Shown: positions 23,551-31,552 of the stretch, piece by piece | Layout: each line of letters starts with the position of its first letter | Position numbering within the stretch: position 1 is the stretch's first letter | From: an uncultured Bacteroidales bacterium | GTDB lineage: Bacteria; Bacteroidota; Bacteroidia; Bacteroidales; Paludibacteraceae | Assembly (NCBI GenBank): GCA_902800215.1 | Contig: CADCDS010000010.1 | Location: forward strand, 1-59,093 | Direction: 5' to 3' | DNA length: 59,093 nucleotides | Program-made: the position numbers and the translations under genes | Notes under the pieces: model-generated | What the model was told of the DNA's origin: nothing | Databases searched by the model: none | What the model saw: only the letters and a program-made list of their open reading frames with translations

Positions 23551-23582
23551 CTTGCACATATCAAATTTTTTTTGTAACTTTG
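23551..23582 (+). promoter_or_regulatory. Promoter of the pseudopilin-like protein and rsmD
   Basis: CTTG 23551-23554, 20-nt spacer beginning CACATATCAA, TAACTTTG 23575-23582. Confidence 0.75.
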
Positions 23583-23617
23583 CAGCGATTTTTTGAAAAT
23601 ATCTAATTTAACCGATA

Positions 23618-24436
23618 ATGAAAGCAACAAGAATTGGTCTTATTTGTGCACTGTGTCTTGCATCAGCACTGCTGATCGTGATGAACATCAAGAGTGTAAC
23701 GACCCCTATTAAGTTTAATGACACACGCGCAGAGCGTGAAGTAGTAATTAAGCAACACCTGATTGATTTGCGTGCTGCGCAAACGGAGTACTATCATGTG
23801 TTTGGCAAGTACACGGACAATGCAGATTCGTTGGTTATCTTCCTGCAGACCACTCCGAAGAAATCGATTCGTAAGGAGAAGAGTTTGACAGATAACCAGT
23901 TGGAGAACTTGAAGTTGACGGAAGAGAAAGCCGTTAAGATCATTGAGAATGCCAAGAAGAAAGCATTGAAGAACAAGAAGTTAAATCTTGATCCGAATGA
24001 TGTAGAGGCTTTGTATGCGTATATCTGGGCGAACGACGCGGAGATCAAACGGAACGAGTTACAAGGATTCCGCCGTGATACGATGGAGACGAACATGATT
24101 GATACCTTATACGCTGGTCGTTATGACAACGAGACGATCAAGGATCTGATCATTATCCCTTACAGCCAAGACGAGGCACGCTTTATCTTCAAGACCAGCA
24201 GTTATGCTTCGCAGCAAGGTGATGTTGCTTTGTTCGAGATGATGGCTCCGTTCGATGCTTATCTGTGGGATTTGGATAAGCAGGAGTTGGCGAACCTGAT
24301 TGATGCAGAGGCTCGTAAAGAGATCAAACGGAAAGATCCGCATGACTACCTGCATCTGCAAGTGAAAGATGTAACCGTCGGTTTGAAGGTAGGTGACATC
24401 GATAGTCCTAACGGTGGTCACGGAAACTGGGAGTAA
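23618..24436 (+). CDS. Membrane-anchored hypothetical protein
   Basis: 272 aa. An N-terminal signal anchor at about 5-23 (IGLICALCLASALLIVMNI). Residues 45-75 (IDLRAAQTEYYHVFGKYTDN) recall the helix after the anchor in pseudopilins. A Lys-rich coiled coil follows at about 85-125, then a mixed domain. No cleavage motif is clear. It is co-transcribed with rsmD, 4 nt apart. Confidence 0.65.
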   Translation: MKATRIGLICALCLASALLIVMNIKSVTTPIKFNDTRAEREVVIKQHLIDLRAAQTEYYHVFGKYTDNADSLVIFLQTTPKKSIRKEKSLTDNQLENLKLTEEKAVKIIENAKKKALKNKKLNLDPNDVEALYAYIWANDAEIKRNELQGFRRDTMETNMIDTLYAGRYDNETIKDLIIIPYSQDEARFIFKTSSYASQQGDVALFEMMAPFDAYLWDLDKQELANLIDAEARKEIKRKDPHDYLHLQVKDVTVGLKVGDIDSPNGGHGNWE

Positions 24437-24440
24437 CCGG

Positions 24441-24983
24441 ATGCGAATTATCTCAGGTACATATGGGGGGCGGCGATTGTCGCCCCCTAAAAATATCACA
24501 GCAAGGCCAACGACAGACTTTGCCAAAGAGAGTTTGTTTAATCTGCTCAATAACCGAATGGATTTTGAGGGGATTGATGTGCTGGATCTGTTTGCCGGAA
24601 CGGGTGGTATCGGTATAGAGTGCGTGAGTAGAGGTGCAAGAGAAGTGACGGCGGTGGAGATTGCGCATGTGCAGCAGAACTGGATCATTACTTGTTGTCG
24701 ACAGTTAGGGATCCGGAACTTAAGTGTGATTCGTGGCGATGTGTTTAAGTTTGTAAATGCTTGCCGGACGAAGTATGATTTGATCTTTGCCGATCCTCCT
24801 TATGCTTTGGAGCAGTTACCTACCCTGCCTGACGTGATCTTTGGGCAGAAGATATTAAAAGAAAACGGATGGCTCGTTATTGAGCACGGTAAAGATACCG
24901 ATTTCACGAACCATCCGAATCATGTAGAAACGAGAACGTACGGAAGTGTACATTTCTCATTCTTCCAAGTAGATTTCCAGTAG
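24441..24983 (+). CDS. rsmD: 16S rRNA (guanine966-N2)-methyltransferase
   Basis: 180 aa from ATG 24441 (MRIISGTYGGRRLSPP). The SAM motif is VLDLFAGTGGIGIE and the catalytic motif is FADPPYAL. Modifies G966 of 16S rRNA. Its 3' end overlaps the convergent manA by 27 nt. Confidence 0.93.
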   Translation: MRIISGTYGGRRLSPPKNITARPTTDFAKESLFNLLNNRMDFEGIDVLDLFAGTGGIGIECVSRGAREVTAVEIAHVQQNWIITCCRQLGIRNLSVIRGDVFKFVNACRTKYDLIFADPPYALEQLPTLPDVIFGQKILKENGWLVIEHGKDTDFTNHPNHVETRTYGSVHFSFFQVDFQ

Positions 24984-25958
24984 TTTGCAGTGTCCTTTTG
25001 GGGTAATGACGATGTCATTCAGTACCGCAGGAATGAGTACCGCTTCTCCTAAACGCAGAGAGGCGGTTTTGTTTTCCTCATTTTCGCAGTCTAAGGCAGT
25101 CACCGTACACTCCCCTTCCACGCACATGTATGCCACGAATGAATCCAGAGGTGCATAATCCCGTTGAGCGGTTTTGGTCAGTGCCAGGAGATTGGTAGTG
25201 AAGTACGGTGTCTTCTTGATGTTCACCGCACCGTCCATATGGGGAGTAGTGGGCAGGCACGTAGCATCATTCTCCGGGGAGAAGTCCATAACTTGCAGCG
25301 CTTTATCCAGTTTGAGAGGGCGTTTCTTGCCATCGTTACCTACTCTATTGTAATCATAGAGACGGTAAGTGAGGTCGGAGTTCTCCTGAATCTCTGCCAC
25401 GATGGTATCCCGTCGCATGGCATGAACCGTTCCGGCAGGGATAAAAGCTACATCGCCTTCATGCACTTTGTATTCACGCAGGTAATCAGCCAACGTACCG
25501 TCTCCGATGGCGGAATGGATAAGAGAAGCGTTCATCTGCTGTTTCCATCCCAGATAGATGGCCGAGTTACCTTTCGCCGGCATAACATACCACATCTCCG
25601 TTTTGCCTAACGAGTTCTCGTTCTCAATGGCATATTCATCGCCCGGGTGCACTTGAATAGAGAGGTCATCGGTAGCATCGATAAACTTCATCAATAAGGG
25701 GAACTGGTTTCCGAAGACCTCATACACATGCTCTCCGACCAATTCATCCATGTAAACCTCCAATAGATCTTGCAAGGAATCGCCTTCATGGGATCCGTTA
25801 GCCACCTCCGTCGGGTATTTGTCAATATCCGAGATGACCCATGCCTCGCCGACGTTTTCATAGTCAGCGGGAATATGGTCGTACCATTTCTCAATCGTAT
25901 GTCCTCCCCACAGTTTATGGAACAGTTGGGGTTTGAATTTAAACGGATATAATGCCAT
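24957..25958 (-). CDS. manA: Class I mannose-6-phosphate isomerase
   Basis: 333 aa, cupin type I PMI. Zn-ligand regions are LSIQVHPGDEYA and the later FIPAGTVHAMRRD. It converts fructose-6-phosphate to mannose-6-phosphate for glycan precursors. Its ATG overlaps the galE stop (TAATG), so it is last in the sugar-nucleotide unit. Confidence 0.92.
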   Translation of the reverse strand: MALYPFKFKPQLFHKLWGGHTIEKWYDHIPADYENVGEAWVISDIDKYPTEVANGSHEGDSLQDLLEVYMDELVGEHVYEVFGNQFPLLMKFIDATDDLSIQVHPGDEYAIENENSLGKTEMWYVMPAKGNSAIYLGWKQQMNASLIHSAIGDGTLADYLREYKVHEGDVAFIPAGTVHAMRRDTIVAEIQENSDLTYRLYDYNRVGNDGKKRPLKLDKALQVMDFSPENDATCLPTTPHMDGAVNIKKTPYFTTNLLALTKTAQRDYAPLDSFVAYMCVEGECTVTALDCENEENKTASLRLGEAVLIPAVLNDIVITPKGHCKLLEIYLEE

Positions 25959-26989
25959 TATTTAATATTTCGGATTCGTTTCTCCCATTTCCAAGCGGAT
26001 GCCAGCACGTCTCGGATAGGTGTATCTGCTTTCCATCCGAGCACCTCGTTGGCTTTTTTAGGAGCGGCCCATACCTGTTCGATATCTCCTTCCCGACGGC
26101 CGGCAATGGTATATGGGATCTTGACGCCTGTAGCCGCTTCAAACTCGTTGATGAGCGTGAGGACACTGAGTCCGGTGCCTGTACCGAGATTAAAGACTTC
26201 CACTTGTTCCCGATCGGCAGCATTCAGCATACGATCGATGGCTTTGACGTGTGCTTTTGCCAGATCTACCACATAGATATAGTCACGGATGCAAGAACCG
26301 TCCGGTGTGTTATAGTCATTACCGAACACTTTAAGTTCCGGACGAAGTCCAGCAGCCGTTTGGGTAATGAACGGCAGAAGGTTCTGCGGTACACCATTCG
26401 GCAGTTCTCCGATATGTGCGGATGGATGCGCGCCAATGGGGTTAAAATATCGTAAGATCGTCGCATTCAGTGTTTTATCTGCATGTGCCTCATCGCGGAT
26501 AATCTCCTCATTGATCTGCTTGGTGTTTCCGTACGGAGAGAGTGCAGCCTGGATTGGTGCCGTTTCATCAACAGGCAGATGGGCTGCGTCTGGCTGACCG
26601 TACACTGTGCAAGAAGACGAGAAAACGAGGTTTGTTACCTGATGCAAGCGCATTACTTCCAGCAAGGTACAGAGACTACCGAGATTATTACGGTAGTAAA
26701 GAAGCGGTTTTTCTACCGATTCGCCTACTGCTTTGCTGGCTGCAAAATGGATTACACCTACGATATCCGGATACTGTTTGAACACGGCATCCAGATCGAC
26801 GAAATTACCACAGTCAATATTTGCAAAATCCGGTTTTTTTCCTACGATAGCCGCAATACCGTCCAGCACGTCGATGGAAGAGTTGCTGAGATTATCTACG
26901 ATAGTAACATCGTATCCTTGCTGCATCAGTTCCACCGTGGTATGCGAACCAATATAACCGGTACCACCGGTAACGAGAATTCGAGCCAT
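25958..26989 (-). CDS. galE: UDP-glucose 4-epimerase
   Basis: 343 aa from ATG 26987-26989 (MARILVTGGTGYIG). NAD-binding motif GGTGYIGSH and catalytic Ser/Tyr/Lys (SSSCTVYG and SPYGNTKQ). Interconverts UDP-glucose and UDP-galactose. Preceded 1 nt upstream by the nucleotidyltransferase gene, consistent with envelope sugar supply. Confidence 0.95.
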   Translation of the reverse strand: MARILVTGGTGYIGSHTTVELMQQGYDVTIVDNLSNSSIDVLDGIAAIVGKKPDFANIDCGNFVDLDAVFKQYPDIVGVIHFAASKAVGESVEKPLLYYRNNLGSLCTLLEVMRLHQVTNLVFSSSCTVYGQPDAAHLPVDETAPIQAALSPYGNTKQINEEIIRDEAHADKTLNATILRYFNPIGAHPSAHIGELPNGVPQNLLPFITQTAAGLRPELKVFGNDYNTPDGSCIRDYIYVVDLAKAHVKAIDRMLNAADREQVEVFNLGTGTGLSVLTLINEFEAATGVKIPYTIAGRREGDIEQVWAAPKKANEVLGWKADTPIRDVLASAWKWEKRIRNIK

Positions 26990-26990
26990 A

Positions 26991-27890
26991 TTAGAACAAT
27001 TTCTCCGGGTAAACACCCTCTTTGATTAATTGATGAATTTTCATAACCACCTGCGGACGATCTTCCGAGTAGGTAACTCCGAACCATTTGGAAGGAGTGT
27101 CCAGCACTTTGCACGTTGCTTTTCCTTCCGTGATGAGTTGGTTAACAAGTGTCGGAATATAGAACTCCGATTTGAGTTCCTGTCCATGTGCAGCAAGGAA
27201 AGCTTTGAAAGCCGTTTCACTGTATTGGAAGTACTCCGGTGTGAATCCCCACATGTTCATGGAGACAGGCGTGTGCGGATCGAGTTGGGTATCCACTCCC
27301 TCTTCTGTGAAGACGATGGTGCCGTTTTTATCCTCTATCTTCGTACGCTCTACCACGTCTGTAAGCAGTCCTTCTTCATTGGTAGTACATACACCGCGGC
27401 TGACGGATCCGTTTTCGCTGAGGGTGTTTGCAACCCGATAACCGACCATGCAGTATTGGCCTTGTTTGCCTTCCACCGAACGGAGGAAATCTGCCAGTAC
27501 TTGGTAGGACTCTTTTCCATAGAAATCATCAGCATTGATGACCGCAAACGGTTCTTTGATTAAGTCTTTACCCATGAGAACGGCATGGTTGGTACCCCAA
27601 GGTTTGGTGCGTTCTACGTTGTAGGTACAGCCTGCAGGCACTTTATCCACGGATTGGAAGCAGATCTCACATTGAACTTTTCCTTCGTATTTGCTGAGTA
27701 CGACACGGCGAAAGTCCTCCTCAAAATCCTTACGGATAACGAATACAATTTTGCCGAATCCGGCACGCAGAGCATCATAGACGCTGTAGTCCAAAATAGC
27801 TTCGCCATTGGGTCCGAGACCGTCCATTTGTTTAAGGCCTCCGTAACGGCTTCCCATGCCGGCTGCCAAGATAAATAATGTTGGTTTCAT
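26991..27890 (-). CDS. Sugar nucleotidyltransferase-like protein (NTP_transferase fold)
   Basis: 299 aa from MKPTLFILAAGMGSRYGG; ATG 27905 is an alternative start two bases after the upstream stop. The pyrophosphorylase-like nucleotide loop is LAAGMGSRYGGLKQ, with a metal Asp in VINADDFYG. It resembles glucose-1-phosphate or mannose-1-phosphate nucleotidyltransferases, and is common in Bacteroidota beside galE. Exact substrate unknown. Confidence 0.8.
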   Translation of the reverse strand: MKPTLFILAAGMGSRYGGLKQMDGLGPNGEAILDYSVYDALRAGFGKIVFVIRKDFEEDFRRVVLSKYEGKVQCEICFQSVDKVPAGCTYNVERTKPWGTNHAVLMGKDLIKEPFAVINADDFYGKESYQVLADFLRSVEGKQGQYCMVGYRVANTLSENGSVSRGVCTTNEEGLLTDVVERTKIEDKNGTIVFTEEGVDTQLDPHTPVSMNMWGFTPEYFQYSETAFKAFLAAHGQELKSEFYIPTLVNQLITEGKATCKVLDTPSKWFGVTYSEDRPQVVMKIHQLIKEGVYPEKLF

Positions 27891-27906
27891 ATCAGTTTTT
27901 TGCATT

Positions 27907-29004
27907 TTATTCATTAACAACAATAGTTTTTCCATGTACCTTTTTATGCCGGAACCACAGGCCATAGACCTCGGAGCAGTTACCGGCAGTTATGAATGCC
28001 TGAATCTTGTTATTCCGGATAAAGGCCATCAACGATGAGAACTCATCTTGGGTAAGGAGCACTTGAATCTCTTGATGTTCTTCACCGCTATATCCGCCTT
28101 GCACCTTATAGATGGAACATCCACGCACGAGTGTATCTACGATATACGACCGGATACGTTCCGTGTCTGGGGAGATGATACATACGCGTTTGCGCTTATT
28201 AAGCGAAGCCGTGAAATAATCGATTGCCAGACCATTGATCCAGGTTCCGATAATACCGATGACCACCATGCGGAAGTCATTGATCAGAAAAGCGGTAGAG
28301 CAGATGATGACGCCACCGATTGCCACGGAAGTACCGATATCGAAATGCATGAATTTGTTCACAATCTTACCGATGATGTCCAATCCGCCGGTAGAAGCAT
28401 TGATGCGGAAGAGAACAGCCTGACAGATACTGAGCATAAGCACAAAGCAGATGAGGTCGAACCACACATCACCCATACCTAAACCGCCGCTCATCACGCT
28501 ATCACGCACTTGCACCATCCACTCGCCGGAATGATTCAAAATATATCCGTCGCCGGTGAGTGTACCGGCATTGAGTTGGCTGATAATCTCCGGATCGGTG
28601 ATGAGTTGGTGGGTAAAATTATAACTCGGGTAGAGCCAGTCCCACACCTGCGTCAACGGACCCAGGATCATCGCCGTATAGACCGTTTTGATACCAAACT
28701 CATTGCCGATGAGAATGAAGGCCAGCAGCAAGAGGAAGGCATTGATACTCATTACCAGGTAAGAGAAGGTGTCCGGCGTACCACCGAAGATGGTGTTGAT
28801 CACGATAGAGAGACCGGAGATGGTACCTACAATGAGGTGGCTCGGCATTAAGAAATAATAGACTGCGGCAGCACCGATACTCATACCGACGGTCATCAAA
28901 ATCAGTTCACGCCAGAACTTCCATGTGCATAGGAGATGCATCAGTGCTTTGGCTTGATCTTGCCAATATTGGCAAGTAAAGAACTTTTGAAAAAAGGATT
29001 TCAT
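27907..29004 (-). CDS. YitT-family membrane protein with DUF2179 domain
   Basis: 365 aa. Six or so membrane segments include the family signatures TVGMSIGAAAVYYFLMPSHL and NASTGGLDIIGKIVNKF. A soluble C-terminal DUF2179 domain (about 280-350) contains GCSIYKVQGGYSGEE. Function is unknown; transport is only suspected. It is part of the TPR-ribH-lysC-...-manA unit. Confidence 0.85.
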   Translation of the reverse strand: MKSFFQKFFTCQYWQDQAKALMHLLCTWKFWRELILMTVGMSIGAAAVYYFLMPSHLIVGTISGLSIVINTIFGGTPDTFSYLVMSINAFLLLLAFILIGNEFGIKTVYTAMILGPLTQVWDWLYPSYNFTHQLITDPEIISQLNAGTLTGDGYILNHSGEWMVQVRDSVMSGGLGMGDVWFDLICFVLMLSICQAVLFRINASTGGLDIIGKIVNKFMHFDIGTSVAIGGVIICSTAFLINDFRMVVIGIIGTWINGLAIDYFTASLNKRKRVCIISPDTERIRSYIVDTLVRGCSIYKVQGGYSGEEHQEIQVLLTQDEFSSLMAFIRNNKIQAFITAGNCSEVYGLWFRHKKVHGKTIVVNE

Positions 29005-29013
29005 GGATATTTA

Positions 29014-30249
29014 TTAATTATCTTTGACCACCAATCGTGCTGTACGGCGGGTAGTCTGACTCAACATAATCGTTCTCCCCTGTTTGGCTTGTTCCAATAT
29101 CTGCGGTGTCGTGCCACGGATCGTCAGCAAAGACAAGTGATCGTTATAGGTTACATTAAAATGAACTTGTAAAGCTTCGATGGCTTCCGGTACGAAACGG
29201 GTGTTATCGACACAAACAGAGATCGTGACGGCAGAGGACTGAATGAGGGACACTTTGAGCCGATGGGTATGAATGATATCGAAGATCTCGCTGAGACTTT
29301 CCTCCAGTACAAAAGCGAAGTCTTTCGCACGCATTGTGATGAGGATTTGGTTCTTCCTCCATATATACACCGGCACATCGATGGGCCCGATACCGTCATC
29401 TGCTATACGGGATCCCTCCGCCTTGGGGTCTCCGAAGGGTTTTACTAACAACGGAATATGCTTATTCTCAAGCGGTCGAATCGTTTTCGGATGAATAACT
29501 TGTGCTCCGGAATAACTCAGTTCTACCGCATCCCTGTAACGCAAAGAAGGGATAAGCACGGTGTTGGGTTCAATACGTGGATCGGCATTAAGTATCCCCG
29601 GTACATCTTTCCAGATGGTAACGGATTCCGCATTGAGGTAGTTACCGAGCAATGCAGCCGTATAATCTGAGCCTTCCCGTCCAAGCGTGGTTCGTTTCCC
29701 GTCTGCTGTTCCGCCGATGAATCCTTGGGTAACAACCACACGGGGGCGATTTGACCTCTCCCACCCTGCTTGAATCACAGCACAACTGGCGTTGTCATCC
29801 ACAACGGCTTCCCGCCAAGTGGCATCGGTACGCAGAAGTTTAGGCATGTTCCACCATTCGACGGACAGACCTTGTTTGAGCAGATAGACGGCTACGATCT
29901 GGGTGGACATAATCTCTCCGAGAGAAACAATCTGGTCGTAGTTCTCATCGTAAGATAAAGCCGGATCGTAAGGAATCTCGCCAATGAGCCGAATGTCGGT
30001 ACCGGGTTGCAGTCCGAGTTCCTTCATAATTGCCACATGGAAATCGATGATATCCACCCATTGGTTCAGCGCTGCTTCTTCTTTTCCGGCATCGCAGAAC
30101 TCCACTACTCGCTCGAGTGCATTGGTCGTTTTTCCCATAGCGGATACAACAACCATAAGCTCATCGTTCGTCAAACGAACAATGTGCTCCACGTTCCGAA
30201 CGCCTGCTGCGTCCTTCACGGATGCTCCTCCGAACTTATAGACTTTCAT
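29014..30249 (-). CDS. lysC: Aspartate kinase
   Basis: 411 aa, monofunctional. N-terminal KFGGASVKDAAGVRNV, middle GREGSDYTAALLG, and tandem C-terminal ACT region (FDIIHTHRLKVSLIQSSAV). First step toward lysine, threonine and methionine; the ACT domains usually give feedback control. Confidence 0.93.
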   Translation of the reverse strand: MKVYKFGGASVKDAAGVRNVEHIVRLTNDELMVVVSAMGKTTNALERVVEFCDAGKEEAALNQWVDIIDFHVAIMKELGLQPGTDIRLIGEIPYDPALSYDENYDQIVSLGEIMSTQIVAVYLLKQGLSVEWWNMPKLLRTDATWREAVVDDNASCAVIQAGWERSNRPRVVVTQGFIGGTADGKRTTLGREGSDYTAALLGNYLNAESVTIWKDVPGILNADPRIEPNTVLIPSLRYRDAVELSYSGAQVIHPKTIRPLENKHIPLLVKPFGDPKAEGSRIADDGIGPIDVPVYIWRKNQILITMRAKDFAFVLEESLSEIFDIIHTHRLKVSLIQSSAVTISVCVDNTRFVPEAIEALQVHFNVTYNDHLSLLTIRGTTPQILEQAKQGRTIMLSQTTRRTARLVVKDN

Positions 30250-30260
30250 ATAGAGACGGG

Positions 30261-30737
30261 TTACAGGTTAGCCATGCGGATAGCCGTATAGGCGCCTTCG
30301 ACACCTTTGTTGCCGAGTTTTCCGCCACAACGATCCAATGCCTGCTGTTGGTTCAAAACGGTAAGCACGGAGAAGATGACAGGCACCTTTCCTTGCGCGT
30401 TCAAGGTGGCAACACCTTGAGTCACCGACTGGCAGACGTAATCAAAATGCGGTGTCTCGCCTTGGATGACGCATCCGATAACAATGACAGCATCGATGCG
30501 CTCCTCTTTCATAATACGCGCTGCGCCGTAGGTCAGTTCCACCGTACCGGGCACATGGATGAGGTCGATATTATCGGCTTGCACACCATGCTTAAGAAAA
30601 GTATCGACTGCACCCTGCGCCATGGCATAAGTGATCTCGCTGTTCCAATCCGCTACCACAATCGCATAGCGCTGACGTGCAAGGACGTCAGCGCCGGGCA
30701 ATTGATTCACATCGTATTTCGATAAATCAGTAGTCAT
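30261..30737 (-). CDS. ribH: 6,7-dimethyl-8-ribityllumazine synthase
   Basis: 158 aa. VVADWNSEIT at the substrate site, VPGTVELTYGA, and IGCVIQGETPHFDYV are the family blocks. Penultimate step of riboflavin synthesis, in a self-assembling capsid-like enzyme. Confidence 0.95.
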   Translation of the reverse strand: MTTDLSKYDVNQLPGADVLARQRYAIVVADWNSEITYAMAQGAVDTFLKHGVQADNIDLIHVPGTVELTYGAARIMKEERIDAVIVIGCVIQGETPHFDYVCQSVTQGVATLNAQGKVPVIFSVLTVLNQQQALDRCGGKLGNKGVEGAYTAIRMANL

Positions 30738-30751
30738 TTACGATGTACGAA

Positions 30752-31429
30752 TTATTCAGCAATAGCGATGTATTTGTCGATATCACGAGCTTCTACTGAA
30801 GCAGGATAATTCTCTTTGATCGAAGTGAAAGCTTTGCGGGCAGCCTCGTTATCCTCCAGTTTCAGGTAAGCGATACCGGCTTTCTTCAGGCTCATCGGAG
30901 CGAATACCTCGTTACCGGTCTTAGCAGCAGCTTCGAAAGCATTTACAGCTGCTTCCAGGTCACCTAACTCTACATATGCATCACCGAGCAACTGCTTAGC
31001 TACGGCCTTAAAGTTCAAGTCATCGGAAGAGAATTTCTCAAGGTAGTTAACGGCTTCCTCGTATTGACCGAGTTGGAAATAGCAGGTACCTGCAAACAGC
31101 GCAGCCAGCTTACCCTCTTGGTTCGAATACGAATCGGCTGTAGCAGCAAAACCCTCTATGTTCTCGTCTCCTTGCGCTGCTACCTCAAACTGGTTGTAGA
31201 GATAAGCCCATACGTTCTGACCGTTCTCCTCGGTAGCTGCCTCGTGTTTCGGCTGCACGATACGTTGTTGATAGAACATGAAACCCAGAATAAGGAGCAC
31301 GATGATTGTTACACACCATGAGAGTTTCTTCGAGTTTTTCTCGATCCATTTACCTGCGCCTGTGAGCGCGTTGTTTACTTCTTGAAGCTGTTCTTCCTGC
31401 TTCTCAAATTTGTTTTGTTTCTTTGCCAT
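30752..31429 (-). CDS. Membrane-anchored TPR protein (YfgM-like)
   Basis: 225 aa. A transmembrane helix at about 37-57 (LSWCVTIIVLLILGFMFYQQ) follows a charged cytosolic start. Three or four TPR-like helical repeats run from about 95 to 215 (YFQLGQYEEAVNYLEKF). Probably an envelope scaffold or chaperone partner. First gene of a seven-gene unit with its own promoter. Confidence 0.8.
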   Translation of the reverse strand: MAKKQNKFEKQEEQLQEVNNALTGAGKWIEKNSKKLSWCVTIIVLLILGFMFYQQRIVQPKHEAATEENGQNVWAYLYNQFEVAAQGDENIEGFAATADSYSNQEGKLAALFAGTCYFQLGQYEEAVNYLEKFSSDDLNFKAVAKQLLGDAYVELGDLEAAVNAFEAAAKTGNEVFAPMSLKKAGIAYLKLEDNEAARKAFTSIKENYPASVEARDIDKYIAIAE

Positions 31430-31478
31430 AATATGTGTTTTTTATTATTTTCAATAATAGTTTTTACGAAAAAACGTG

Positions 31479-31510
31479 CAAAGTTACGAAATATTTTTGA
31501 TATGTGCAAA
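31479..31510 (-). promoter_or_regulatory. Promoter of the TPR-ribH-lysC-galE-manA unit
   Basis: Minus-strand TAACTTTG (31479-31486), 20-nt spacer with CATATCAAAA, TTTG (31507-31510). Confidence 0.75.
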
Positions 31511-31517
31511 TAAAAAC

Positions 31518-31547
31518 AAAAAAATCGCTCATTTTCGGGCGATTTTT
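31518..31547 (-). terminator. Terminator of the TonB receptor gene
   Basis: Perfect 9-bp stem AAAAATCGC/GCGATTTTT. In the minus-strand transcript the stem ends in a run of T (31518-31524). It lies 5 nt after the receptor stop. Confidence 0.8.
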
Positions 31548-31552
31548 CTATT